From Clostridiales bacterium (GTDB lineage: Bacteria; Bacillota; Clostridia; Christensenellales; Aristaeellaceae), in contig SFFS01000013.1 in assembly GCA_004557805.1 (NCBI GenBank), positions 1 through 31,511 of the forward strand: a stretch of DNA of 31,511 bases. The letters are read 5' to 3'. The notes beneath the pieces were generated by a model. The model was not told the origin of the DNA and searched no databases. It saw only the letters and a program-made list of their open reading frames with translations. Both the position numbers and the translations under genes were made by a program. Below, in pieces: positions 15,359-22,982 of the stretch (the stretch's first letter is position 1; the number at the start of each line of letters is the position of its first letter).

Positions 15359-15568
15359 TTACTGGTCGTCCTGCGGGACGGTGTGATCGATCAGGCCGCG
15401 GTTGATTTCCTCGATGGCGATGGAAACGGGCTTGGTTTCCTTGGTGTTGATCAGCGGCGCGTCGCCCGCCACGAGTTCGCGCGCGCGCTTGGCCGTCTTG
15501 ACCACCAGCGTGTAGCGGCATTCGGCATGGTTCAGCAGGGAATCGACGGTGGGATTGGTCATTGCCAT
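15359..15568 (-). CDS. rpoZ: RNA polymerase omega subunit
   Basis: Omega helps beta-prime folding and RNA polymerase assembly. The 69-residue protein shows the conserved core YTLVVKTAKRARELVAG (about 19-35) and KPVSIAIEEINRGLI (about 46-60), which corresponds to the omega helix that clamps beta-prime. The SD GAGGAGG lies eight bases before the ATG at 15568. A second ATG two codons later is possible. It lies 17 bases after gmk and 4 bases before coaBC, a conserved gene order. Confidence 0.93.
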   Translation of the reverse strand: MAMTNPTVDSLLNHAECRYTLVVKTAKRARELVAGDAPLINTKETKPVSIAIEEINRGLIDHTVPQDDQ

Positions 15569-15585
15569 AATTGTTGCCTCCTCTA

Positions 15586-16173
15586 TCAGTCCAGTTCAGG
15601 CAGAAAGCGCTTCGTGCTCAGCCGCTCCGCGCGCACAATGCCGCGAAGTTCCCTCCACGCTTCGTCCAGGTCGTCGTTGACAATGCAATAGTCATAGCGG
15701 GGCAGGTATTTCACTTCCTGCCGCGCGTTGTGCAGGCGCTTTTGAATTTTCTCCTCAGTTTCGGTGCCGCGCCCGCGCAGGCGCGCCTCCAGCGCCGCCC
15801 ACGACGGCGGCAGCAGGAACACGCTCACCGCTTCGGGCACCGATTCCATCACCTGCACGCCGCCCTGCGGGTCGATATCCAGCAGGAAATCGCGCCCCTC
15901 GGCCATGGCCCTTTCGGCCGGTTCGCGCGGGGTGCCGTAAAACTCGTCGTGCACCGTCGCGGTTTCAAGGAACCCATTGGCCGCCCTGCGGCTCAGAAAC
16001 TCCTCGCGCGTGATGAACAGATAGTCCACGCCGTGCTTTTCGCCGGGGCGTGGACCGCGCGTGGTGCAGGAAACGGAGAAACCGAACCCTTCTTCCTCGA
16101 TCAGCCGTTTGCCCAGCGTGCCCTTGCCTACGCCGGAAGGCCCGGAGAGCACCAGCATCATCGGCTTTTTCAT
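15586..16173 (-). CDS. gmk: Guanylate kinase
   Basis: It phosphorylates GMP to GDP with ATP. The 195 residues start MKKPMMLVLSGPSGVGKGTL, with the P-loop GPSGVGKG. They contain the GMP-binding region SCTTRGPRPGEKHGVDYLF and FLETATVHDEFYGTP, then the lid and the DIDPQGGVQV motif. The longer ORF upstream runs through remA and lacks homology. The ATG at 16173 is one base after the remA stop (TAAGATG) and has GGAGG about nine bases upstream. It is part of the yicC-remA-gmk-rpoZ block. Confidence 0.97.
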   Translation of the reverse strand: MKKPMMLVLSGPSGVGKGTLGKRLIEEEGFGFSVSCTTRGPRPGEKHGVDYLFITREEFLSRRAANGFLETATVHDEFYGTPREPAERAMAEGRDFLLDIDPQGGVQVMESVPEAVSVFLLPPSWAALEARLRGRGTETEEKIQKRLHNARQEVKYLPRYDYCIVNDDLDEAWRELRGIVRAERLSTKRFLPELD

Positions 16174-16174
16174 C

Positions 16175-16426
16175 TTATGCTTCCTCCTCCAGACGGTTTG
16201 CAATCGTCTCCGGCTGCACCGCGCAGCGCACCACATGGCCGCTGTCCATCACCAGCACCGTGCGCACCTTCCGCCCGAAAGTCGCGTCGACGAGCTGGTT
16301 GCGGTCCTCCGCATCGCGCAGCAGGCGCTTGACCGGCGCGGAATCCGCCGATACCACGGCGATAATCCGGCCCGCGTTGACCAGGCTGCCGAAGCCGATA
16401 TTGACAAACCGAATGCCGTTACTCAA
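16175..16426 (-). CDS. remA: RemA-family DNA-binding regulator (DUF370)
   Basis: In Bacillus subtilis RemA is a ring-forming DNA-binding activator of biofilm matrix and osmoprotection genes; in other Firmicutes its targets are largely unknown. The 83 residues match closely through FVNIGFGSLVNAGRIIAVVS, SAPVKRLL, DATFGRKVRTVLVMDSGH and AVQPETIANRL. No ATG fits: the best start is TTG at 16426, giving SNGIRFVNIGFG, with AGGTG seven bases upstream. It overlaps the yicC end by eight bases. The upstream ORF extension is Arg-rich and non-homologous. Confidence 0.93.
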   Translation of the reverse strand: MSNGIRFVNIGFGSLVNAGRIIAVVSADSAPVKRLLRDAEDRNQLVDATFGRKVRTVLVMDSGHVVRCAVQPETIANRLEEEA

Positions 16427-17294
16427 TGTTCTGCACCTGCTCGCGGATTTTTTCAATCTCCGCCTTCGCCTCGACGACACGCTTGCCGATCTCCAGATCG
16501 CTCGCCTTCGAGCCGATGGTGTTGACCTCGCGGTTCATCTCCTGCACCAGAAAATCGAGCTTGCGGCCGACCGGCTCGCTCGCCGCCAGCAGATGGCGGA
16601 ACTGCGCGAAGTGGCTCGACAGCCGCACCAGTTCCTCGTCGATCGCGGCGCGATCGGCGAAAATGGCGACTTCCTGCGCCAGCCGCTGCGGGTCGGGCGG
16701 GCTCTGCAAAAGCTCGGCGATGCGCTCGTTCAGGCGCTGCTGATAATCCTTCACCACGCCCGGCGCACGGCCGGCGATTTCCCCGGCGATGCGCTCGAGG
16801 TTATCCACCTTCGCGGCCAGATCGCGCCCGATCGACTCGCCCTCGCGTTCGCGCATCTGCTCCAGCGCGTCGCAGGCGAGGTTCAATACGTCCGCGCACA
16901 GCGCGGTCACAGACTCCTGATCCTCCGACCGCTCGGCAACCGTCAGCACGTCCGGCATCGAAACCAGGCGCGTCAGCGCACGGTCGTCCTTCACGCCGGG
17001 CACGAGCAGCGCCGCCTCGTCCATCGCGCGCGCATACGCCTTCAGAAGCGCGCCGTCCAGCGTCACCTCGCGCGCGTCCTCCCGGACGTTACGGTAGTTG
17101 ATGAACACGTCCACATGTCCGCGCGAAAGCCGCGCGTTCAGTCCCTTGCGCAGGCCGTCCTCCAAAAACAGAAGCGCCCGCGGCAGGCGGATGTTCAGGT
17201 CCAGAAAACGGTGATTCACCGTTTTCAGCTCCAGCGTCAGTTCACGGCCGTCCCGCTCGATGCCGCCCCGGCCGTAGCCCGTCATGCTGCGCAT
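16419..17294 (-). CDS. yicC: YicC/YloC-family endoribonuclease
   Basis: YicC-family proteins are endoribonucleases implicated in small-RNA and mRNA turnover. The 291 residues begin MRSMTGYGRG, the family's signature N-terminus. They carry ELKTVNHRFLDLNIRLPR (about 26-43), a long helical middle, and end with the DUF1732 tail QEMNREVNTIGSKASDLEI...VEAKAEIEKIREQVQNIE. The ATG at 17294 has a strong SD (GGAGG) and follows the near-consensus promoter at 17320-17348, so this is the first gene of the operon. The stop overlaps the remA TTG start. Confidence 0.95.
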   Translation of the reverse strand: MRSMTGYGRGGIERDGRELTLELKTVNHRFLDLNIRLPRALLFLEDGLRKGLNARLSRGHVDVFINYRNVREDAREVTLDGALLKAYARAMDEAALLVPGVKDDRALTRLVSMPDVLTVAERSEDQESVTALCADVLNLACDALEQMREREGESIGRDLAAKVDNLERIAGEIAGRAPGVVKDYQQRLNERIAELLQSPPDPQRLAQEVAIFADRAAIDEELVRLSSHFAQFRHLLAASEPVGRKLDFLVQEMNREVNTIGSKASDLEIGKRVVEAKAEIEKIREQVQNIE

Positions 17295-17319
17295 GGAATC
17301 CCTCCTTACCAGAACTTGT

Positions 17320-17348
17320 ATTATAGCATTTCATACGGCTTTTTTCAA
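17320..17348 (-). promoter_or_regulatory. Promoter of the yicC-remA-gmk-rpoZ-coaBC-dxs-tlyA operon
   Basis: On the minus strand TTGAAA (17348-17343) and TATAAT (17325-17320) are separated by 17 bases. The -35 directly abuts the stop of the upstream methyltransferase gene. The predicted leader is about 20 bases. Read-through from the upstream unit remains possible, because I see no terminator between them. Confidence 0.88.
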
Positions 17349-17939
17349 TCACTTCTCCGCCCGGAACACGCGATAGCCTCCGCCGCGCTCCACCGTTTCC
17401 ACCTTCGAAAAAAGCGTTTTCAGCTCCTTCTCCGCCGACTCCGCGCCCTGCGCCCTGCGCATGACGACATACAGGTTTCCGCCCGCCGTCAGCCGCTGCG
17501 CGCTCTGCGCGAAAAGCCTGTAAATGACCGCCTTGCCCGCGCGAATCGGCGGATTGACGGCAATCAGATCGAACGCGCCTTCCACCGCGTCCAGCCCGTC
17601 CCCGCACGAAACCTCGCCGGAGAGGTTGTTGCGGCGCAGGTTTTCGCGCGCAAGCCCCGCCGCGCGCTCGTTCACGTCGCACAGCGCGATCCGCGCATGC
17701 TGCCAGCGCGCGGCCATGCAGCAGCCCACCGGCCCCCAGCCGCAGCCCAGATCGAGCGCCCGGCCTGAAAAGCTTTCCGGCAGCGCCTTCAAAAGCAGCG
17801 CCGTGCCGGGATCGAGCCTGAGCTTGCTGAAAACGCCCGCATCGGTTTCAAACCGCAGCGCGCGGCCCGCGCACTCAAGCGTAAAGGCGTGCTCCTCATG
17901 CTTCGAGGTAGGTTCCTGCGTGTAATAATGTTCAGCCAT
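17349..17939 (-). CDS. RsmC-type class I SAM-dependent methyltransferase
   Basis: The 196 residues fold as one Rossmann methyltransferase domain. LDLGCGWGPVGCCMA (about 59-73) is the SAM-binding motif I, and VNPPIRAGKAVI (about 125-136) is the NPP(I/F/Y) catalytic loop of N-methyltransferases that act on nucleic-acid bases. The N-terminus MAEHYYTQEPTSKHEE followed by TDAGVFSKLRLDPGTALLL matches the short Firmicutes RsmC-like (YbxB) proteins rather than full-length E. coli RsmC. The likely target is guanine in 16S rRNA, but this is inferred. Its start overlaps the end of the pseudouridine synthase gene by eight bases. Confidence 0.88.
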   Translation of the reverse strand: MAEHYYTQEPTSKHEEHAFTLECAGRALRFETDAGVFSKLRLDPGTALLLKALPESFSGRALDLGCGWGPVGCCMAARWQHARIALCDVNERAAGLARENLRRNNLSGEVSCGDGLDAVEGAFDLIAVNPPIRAGKAVIYRLFAQSAQRLTAGGNLYVVMRRAQGAESAEKELKTLFSKVETVERGGGYRVFRAEK

Positions 17940-18654
17940 TTTCGTTCCCCTCCGCGGCGGCGCGCAGCGTTTTCATTTCCTGCGCCGTCAGTTCGCGCCA
18001 CTGTCCGGGCGCAAGCGTCTCGTCCAGCCGGACGCCGCCGAACGTAAGCCGTTTCAGATGCATCACCGTCCGGCCGCACGCCAGAAACATCCGTTTCACC
18101 TGATGAAACTTTCCCTCGCACACCGTCACGCGGCCGACATTGCCGGGCGGCATGATTTCCAGGCGCGCAGGGCGCGCCGTAAAATCCGAAAGCCGCAGCC
18201 CCTGCGCAAACGCAGAAACGTCCTCCCCGCGCAGCGGGCCGTCCACCTCGGCAATGTAAATCTTCTCCACTCCGTTTTTCGGCGCGAGCAGCCGGTGCGC
18301 AAGCTGGCCGTCCGTCGTCAGGATTAGCAGCCCCTCGGTGTCAAGATCGAGCCTTCCCACCGGCATGCAGCCGAGCGCCCTGCACGCGCGCGGCAGCAGA
18401 TCGAGCACCGTCTCGCGGCGCGGATCGTTCGCTGCGGTGAGCACGCCCGCAGGCTTGTTGAGCATCACATGCATCTCGCGGCGATAGATGATCGCCTCGC
18501 CGTCGAGCGCGATTTCATCCTTTTCCGGATCGACGGCCGCCGCGCCGTCGCGCGCGGGAGCGCCGTTCACTGTCACACGGCCGCGGCGCAGCCATTCCTT
18601 CGCGCCCGAGCGCGTGCAGCGCCCCTCCAGCGCGAGAAACTTATCGAGCCGCAT
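17932..18654 (-). CDS. rsuA: RsuA-family 16S rRNA pseudouridine synthase
   Basis: It isomerises uridine to pseudouridine, typically U516 of 16S rRNA. The 240 residues have an N-terminal S4 RNA-binding domain (about 1-48: MRLDKFLALEGRCTRSGAKEWL). The catalytic domain has MLNKPAGVLTA (64-74) and GRLDLDTEGLLILTTDG (100-116), in which Asp103 is the catalytic residue. The C-terminal part with EGKFHQVKRMF matches the family. The ATG overlaps the upstream DUF975 gene by 14 bases, and the stop overlaps the methyltransferase start. RsuA is the best fit, but RluB/E/F-type relatives share the fold. Confidence 0.92.
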   Translation of the reverse strand: MRLDKFLALEGRCTRSGAKEWLRRGRVTVNGAPARDGAAAVDPEKDEIALDGEAIIYRREMHVMLNKPAGVLTAANDPRRETVLDLLPRACRALGCMPVGRLDLDTEGLLILTTDGQLAHRLLAPKNGVEKIYIAEVDGPLRGEDVSAFAQGLRLSDFTARPARLEIMPPGNVGRVTVCEGKFHQVKRMFLACGRTVMHLKRLTFGGVRLDETLAPGQWRELTAQEMKTLRAAAEGNENG

Positions 18655-19462
18655 CTTCGTCCTCCGGCCCGCCGTCGAGATGATGCGGCGCAGGCGCCGT
18701 CATTTCGCGGTAATATTCGGCGAACGTCGCCTCCATATACGGATACACATACAGCGCGGGCAGGAAAGTCGTGCTCGTAATCAGCATCCACGGCAGGAAC
18801 GTCAGTTCCAGCGTCAGTATTTCCCAGAACCTGCCGCGAATCAGCCGGCGGCTACGCCGCAGCGCCTCGCGCGCCGACGCGCCGGGATCGTCCGCCATGA
18901 TGTAGCGCGTCATCATCGAGGTCAGGAACGCATACAGGTACGCCGCCATCGTCAATAGCAGCAGCACGGGCGGCGGATTCAGCCGCAGGCAGTCGAGCCC
19001 CTGCACCGTTTCGCGCGTCACCGCGCCGGGCGCAAGCAGGCACGCCGCCGCAAACGGCAGCGTAAACGCGCAGATATACGCCGTGCGCAGCAGCATCGCG
19101 CGCATGTTCGGCCAGTAGTCCGCGCCGAAGCAATCGCACACCGTCAGCGGCGAAGCGGGCTTTTCCTCCCCCTCGCGCAGCGCGAGGAAATACCCCGCCA
19201 GCCGCACCTGCATCACATCCGTCACGAAAATCGCGGCGACGAACGACAGCGCCGTCATCGGCACCGATACGCCCACGATATACAGATCGGCCAGCAGAAA
19301 ATACGTTACCCCGATGTTCGACGGCACCAGCCGCATCGCCCACGGCAGCAGCATCGGCAGCAGACACGCCGCAAAGCACGCCAGCAGCTTCCCGCGCAGC
19401 TTCCCTTTCGCCAGCGCCTTCAGCATCGGCCTGTCCAGCCATTCGCGGCTTCCTTCTCTCAT
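18641..19462 (-). CDS. DUF975-family multi-pass membrane protein
   Basis: Function is unknown. The 273 residues contain about five to six hydrophobic segments (roughly 28-45, 55-82, 125-150, 165-185 and 220-245). The DUF975-like C-terminal block is SAREALRRSRRLIRGRFWEILTLELTFLPW..., followed by ALYVYPYMEATFAEYYREM. The intracellular Arg-rich loop before the last hydrophobic segment is typical of the family. The start ATG overlaps the stop of the next upstream gene by four bases (ATGA), and its own end overlaps rsuA by 14 bases. Two adjacent members of this family suggest a heteromeric membrane complex, which is inference. Confidence 0.8.
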   Translation of the reverse strand: MREGSREWLDRPMLKALAKGKLRGKLLACFAACLLPMLLPWAMRLVPSNIGVTYFLLADLYIVGVSVPMTALSFVAAIFVTDVMQVRLAGYFLALREGEEKPASPLTVCDCFGADYWPNMRAMLLRTAYICAFTLPFAAACLLAPGAVTRETVQGLDCLRLNPPPVLLLLTMAAYLYAFLTSMMTRYIMADDPGASAREALRRSRRLIRGRFWEILTLELTFLPWMLITSTTFLPALYVYPYMEATFAEYYREMTAPAPHHLDGGPEDEDAAR

Positions 19463-20496
19463 TCGGCCTTTTCCTCCGCTTTCGCGCTCTTTTCAACCTT
19501 TTCGGGCTTCACCTTCCGGCCGAAATCGTCGGGAATTACGTCCTCGTCCATCAGCGCTTCGCGCTTTCTTTCGATGTAGAACGCCCGGCGGCACGCGGCC
19601 AGATACGGCCCCACCCAGACGAAAACCAGCAGGCAGGCCGCCGCCGCGATCAGCAGCGCGCGCCGCGTTCCACCGGCCGTCAGCACCGCGCCCGCCGCGC
19701 AGGCAATCGACGGCAGCAGCCACGGTATGAAGCTCAGATACAGTCCGATCACGCGCCATTTGCAGCCGCGCGCCACCTTGCGGCTCAGCCGGGGCGCGCG
19801 CTTTGCCGGCAGGCGCGGATGCGCCGCAAGGCAGATGGGCGTAAATCCATATGCGACGGCACGGTTGATAAACACCAGCGTGAATACCACAAACCACGCC
19901 ACGCACAGCGCCAGCGTGCCTGTCCAGACATACCAGGAGTTAATCAGATTCAGCGCCTGCTGGATTTTCGGCAGCAACGGCTGCGCCAGAATATACAGCG
20001 CGACCGGCGCCGCGACGGCCATCGCAGCCCACAGAAGCAGCCACAGCGCATTGAGCAGCATACCGCCCACATAGCGCGGCCAGCGCTCGGTAAAGCAGGA
20101 AAAAACGTCGAGCGCGGAGGTCTTTTTTCCGCGCAGCAGCGCGAGATAATACCCTGAAACCGATACGCGCATCGGAAGCGCCGCCAGCGCCCACACCGCC
20201 AGCGGGATCAGCGCCCAGAGCGCCGCGCCGCCCAGCGCGCGCCAGTTGACGCTCAGCCCGCCGCCCAGCATCGCGGCGGCCATCAGAAGCGAATCCAGCA
20301 CGCCGCCCCCCATCGATCCCAGCGACGGCAGATCGACCGCCTGTCCGCCGGAAACGCGCGGCCATACCAGCAGCGCAAACAGCGCGGCCGCCGCCGCGCA
20401 CGGCGCAAGCGCCAGCACAGACGCGGCCAGCGCCTCCGGCCATTTATGGCGCAGCACCCCGCGCACTCTTCTTTTCATTGCGGCACGTTCGGACAT
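19459..20496 (-). CDS. DUF975-like multi-pass membrane protein, long form
   Basis: The 345 residues share the layout of the following gene: hydrophobic N-terminal segments, a conserved GYYLALLRGKKTSALDVFSCF loop, and a C-terminal block (SRKVARGCKWRVIGLYLSFIPWLLP ... YLAACRRAFYIERKREAL). The downstream neighbour has the equivalent GYFLALREGEE...VCDCF loop, so the two are paralogues. The C-terminal 35 residues are charged (Lys/Glu-rich) and probably cytoplasmic. The ATG at 20496 (MSERAAMK) is preferred over an in-frame TTG 15 codons upstream, although its SD (AAAGG, 11 bases away) is only moderate. It is the first gene of a unit leading into rsuA and the methyltransferase. Confidence 0.72.
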   Translation of the reverse strand: MSERAAMKRRVRGVLRHKWPEALAASVLALAPCAAAAALFALLVWPRVSGGQAVDLPSLGSMGGGVLDSLLMAAAMLGGGLSVNWRALGGAALWALIPLAVWALAALPMRVSVSGYYLALLRGKKTSALDVFSCFTERWPRYVGGMLLNALWLLLWAAMAVAAPVALYILAQPLLPKIQQALNLINSWYVWTGTLALCVAWFVVFTLVFINRAVAYGFTPICLAAHPRLPAKRAPRLSRKVARGCKWRVIGLYLSFIPWLLPSIACAAGAVLTAGGTRRALLIAAAACLLVFVWVGPYLAACRRAFYIERKREALMDEDVIPDDFGRKVKPEKVEKSAKAEEKAE

Positions 20497-20594
20497 ATCC
20501 GTCACAACCTTTCCGCGCAGCCGCGTCCGCGCGGGCTCCAATGCCAGCCTCCCGCGCAGCCGCTTCCATGCTATGGTGATAAAAAACCAGTTTC

Positions 20595-20634
20595 ATTATA
20601 CCGCATCTTATACCCGGCGCGCAAGTGCGTGCAA
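20595..20634 (-). promoter_or_regulatory. Overlapping promoters of the DUF975-rsuA unit
   Basis: On the minus strand two -10 boxes occur. TATAAT (20600-20595) has TTGCGC 18 bases before it, and TATAAG (20612-20607) has TTGCAC (20634-20629) 16 bases before it. The -35 boxes are weak. The second -35 overlaps the U-run of the candidate small RNA upstream. Confidence 0.6.
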
Positions 20635-20708
20635 AAAGCGGATGTCAGCCCACGATCAACGGACGTGAGGGGGGAGTCCGTCGTTTTCTGTGGGATAACA
20701 TCCGCCGC
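20633..20708 (-). ncRNA. Candidate structured small RNA (or large terminator) with a C-rich loop
   Basis: On the minus strand an 8-bp outer stem (20705-20698 with 20645-20638), a 5-bp stem (20694-20690 with 20653-20649) and a 6-bp apical stem (20681-20676 with 20664-20659) stack into one long hairpin. The 11-base apical loop contains six Cs. The outer stem runs directly into five Us (20637-20633). Upstream, TGATATACT (20723-20715) is an extended -10 promoter that would start RNA near 20708, so a discrete RNA of about 75 bases is plausible. The alternative is that it is simply the terminator of the metallo-hydrolase gene. No known RNA family was recognised. Confidence 0.5.
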
Positions 20709-20728
20709 AGGAACAGTATATCATATTC

Positions 20729-20763
20729 CGCCGCGCCGCCGCCAGTATGCGCGGCGCGTTTTT
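20729..20763 (+). terminator. Plus-oriented hairpin plus T-run
   Basis: CGCCGCGC (20729-20736) pairs with GCGCGGCG (20749-20756), followed by CG and five Ts on the plus strand. No plus-strand gene precedes it. It would stop a plus-strand RNA reading through the structured element at 20638-20705. It may also act as a hairpin at the end of the minus-strand metallo-hydrolase mRNA. Confidence 0.5.
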
Positions 20764-20786
20764 GAAAATTTTCTTTCTTATATTCT

Positions 20787-21542
20787 TTATAAAGCGATGT
20801 CGATTTCTCCGGAGGGATCGCGCTCCGCGCGCAGGCTCTCTCCCGGGCGCGTCAGCGCCAGAATTTCCGTATGCTTCGAACGGTTGCGGCGCGCAAATTC
20901 CAGCGCGGCCTCCGCACGGCCCCACCAGTGCATCGGGATCATCACCTTCGGGCGCACTTCCATGAGAAAATACTGCGCGCCCGCGTCGTACATTTCGCCC
21001 ATGCGCGGATCGAGCGGGAACATCGCAAAATCGATCTCCCTGCCGATCAGCGGCGCGACCTCCGCATGGAACGCCTCCTCGGCCTGCGCAATTTCCTTGA
21101 ACGTCGACTCCTCGCGCCAGTGCCAGAAGTTCAGATCGCCCGCATGGAAGATCGTCCAGCCGCCCGCGCGCACCAGGAACGACACGCCCTCGTCCGTCGA
21201 ACCGTAGGCCGTAATGTCCACGCCAAAAAGGGAAAGATCGTCGCCCTTGCGCATCGAGCACGCCTCGCGTCCCGCCGGCGCGGGAAAGCCCAGCACATAG
21301 CGCACCTTCGGCAGATCGGAAAAAGAAAAGATCGCCTCGTTATAGTGATCGTCGTGCGAATGGCTGACGAAGAAAATAACGCTTTCGTATCTCTCCAGCA
21401 GTGCGCGGTCCACATGGCCCTGCGCGATGCCGCCCTCTCGCGACTGCTCGGATTCCGCATCGTCGAACACAAGCAGTGCGCCGCCTGTCTCCACGGCGAA
21501 GCCGCTATGGCGAAGATAGGTGATCCTCAAAGGTTCAGACAT
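20787..21542 (-). CDS. Metallo-beta-lactamase-fold hydrolase
   Basis: The 251 residues form a single metallo-beta-lactamase domain. They begin with ITYLRHSGFAVETGGALLVFD, the UlaG-like opening (H-S-G-F). The metal motif HSHDDH (about 80-85) and the later FHAGDLNFWHW (about 133-143, metal-bridging Asp) follow. A final His lies in MIPMHWWG. The family includes lactonases and phosphodiesterases; the substrate is unknown. The ATG at 21542 has AGGAGG six bases upstream, and a promoter lies 53 bases before it. An extra N-terminal extension in the longer ORF would cross the promoter and is rejected. It appears to be a single-gene unit. Confidence 0.88.
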   Translation of the reverse strand: MSEPLRITYLRHSGFAVETGGALLVFDDAESEQSREGGIAQGHVDRALLERYESVIFFVSHSHDDHYNEAIFSFSDLPKVRYVLGFPAPAGREACSMRKGDDLSLFGVDITAYGSTDEGVSFLVRAGGWTIFHAGDLNFWHWREESTFKEIAQAEEAFHAEVAPLIGREIDFAMFPLDPRMGEMYDAGAQYFLMEVRPKVMIPMHWWGRAEAALEFARRNRSKHTEILALTRPGESLRAERDPSGEIDIAL

Positions 21543-21594
21543 CCCGATCCTCCTCTTACTCAAGGCATGCAGAAAAAACAATCTTATTTTCTTC

Positions 21595-21623
21595 GTTTTA
21601 TCACATACCTCCCCATATGTCAA
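21595..21623 (-). promoter_or_regulatory. Promoter of the metallo-hydrolase gene
   Basis: On the minus strand TTGACA (21623-21618) and TAAAAC (21600-21595) are separated by 17 bases. The leader is about 46 bases and carries the AGGAGG ribosome-binding site. Confidence 0.8.
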
Positions 21624-21824
21624 GAAAAGCGCGTCATTTTTACCACTCGCGCTCCATTACGAGCCGGAAATCCTGCCGATTTTATTTTTTGCTCCCCACT
21701 TTCTGTTTTTTTCGCCCCGTTTTTCGAAAAATCCCGCGTTTTTTGTCGAATTCTGCCGGGATGAAAAGCCGGCCGTCATTCGTTTTATATCGGATTTTTG
21801 TAGACAAAAGGCAGGAGGGGCGGC

Positions 21825-22982
21825 ATGGCGCGCAAAAGAAACCGGCGCGGAAGGCGGATTTCTCATCTTTTTCTCTGCATTCCGCTGCTTTTGATGATGC
21901 TTCTGGTGACGGCGACCACACCGGGCGCGATTGAAACGCTCTCGCCCGCCGCTTCCGTTCCGTCCCCTACCGCCGCGCCCATCCCGCCCGTGCAGGAGAA
22001 CGCCTCCGTCCCGGCGGCGGAGCTGACCGCGTCGTTTATGGCGCAGCCCGCGCCCACCGCTTCGGGCGACACCTTCAGCGACGTTTTCGTCGATGTGGAT
22101 ACGAATTCGGCTTCTGCGGCGCAGGCGCCGCTCGCGGCCGAACCGCAGCCCGTGCAGGCATCCGAGCCTCTCCCGTCCGATGCGGTTCCCGCTGAAACGC
22201 CGCAGCCGGAAGCCACCGTATATGTAGAAACTGACCCCGGCCACTGGGAGTACGATTCCGGCTCCATTCAGGTTTCCATCGACCGGCACACGCAGGGGAA
22301 TTTCGTCTATTTTGCCGCCGATATCCGGCTGACCGATATTTCCCAGTTCAGCTATGCGTTTGCAAACGAAAAATTCAGCAAGCACACCGAAACCGTCTCC
22401 GATATTGCCGACCGGCACGATCCGCTGCTGGCCGTCAACGGCGATTTCTGCGGCTTCCACGATCGCGGCGTCATCATCCGCGGCGGCAAGCTGTTTCGCA
22501 AGCAGAACTCCTCCCGCGCGCTGCTGATCGTCGGCGCGGACGGAAAGCTGTCCATCCTCACCGACCGCACGGAGAAGCAGGGGCTCGTCGCCGTGCGGCT
22601 GCTTTCCGAGGGCGTATGGCACACGTTTGAGTTCGGCCCCGCGCTGGTTGAAAACGGCGAAGCCGTGAAGCTCCATTCGACCATTCTGCGCGTCGAGGAG
22701 GGCTATCTCGAGCCGCGCACGGCCATCGGCCAGTACGCCGACGACCCGCTGCACTATCTGATTCTCGTCGTAGACGGGCGGCGCGAAGGCTATTCCGAAG
22801 GCTGCGATCTGCCCACGCTGCAAAAGCTGTTCCTCGATTACGGCGTGGAAACCGCCTTCAACCTCGACGGCGGCGGCTCCACCACGCTTTACTACGACGG
22901 CGAGGTCATCAACCGTCCCGCTTCGGGCGAGGAGCGGAAGGTATCTGATATCATCATGTTCATGCGGGAGGCGAATCCATGA
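21825..22982 (+). CDS. Exported phosphodiester-glycosidase (NAGPA-like) domain protein
   Basis: The 385 residues have a basic N-terminus and a signal-anchor helix (about 12-30), and a low-complexity Pro/Ala/Thr/Ser linker (about 35-135). The C-terminal domain (about 145-385) resembles the phosphodiester glycosidase family of the human uncovering enzyme. Motifs seen are LLAVNGDFCGF, PRTAIGQ, LILVVDGRREGYSEG and FNLDGGGSTTLYYDG, with the NLDGGGS catalytic-region signature. Bacterial members are thought to act on cell-surface polysaccharide or sporulation-related glycans. It therefore likely works outside the membrane. SD AGGAGGGG is clear. Its stop overlaps the next gene's ATG (ATGA), so the two are coupled. 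Confidence 0.88.
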   Translation: MARKRNRRGRRISHLFLCIPLLLMMLLVTATTPGAIETLSPAASVPSPTAAPIPPVQENASVPAAELTASFMAQPAPTASGDTFSDVFVDVDTNSASAAQAPLAAEPQPVQASEPLPSDAVPAETPQPEATVYVETDPGHWEYDSGSIQVSIDRHTQGNFVYFAADIRLTDISQFSYAFANEKFSKHTETVSDIADRHDPLLAVNGDFCGFHDRGVIIRGGKLFRKQNSSRALLIVGADGKLSILTDRTEKQGLVAVRLLSEGVWHTFEFGPALVENGEAVKLHSTILRVEEGYLEPRTAIGQYADDPLHYLILVVDGRREGYSEGCDLPTLQKLFLDYGVETAFNLDGGGSTTLYYDGEVINRPASGEERKVSDIIMFMREANP

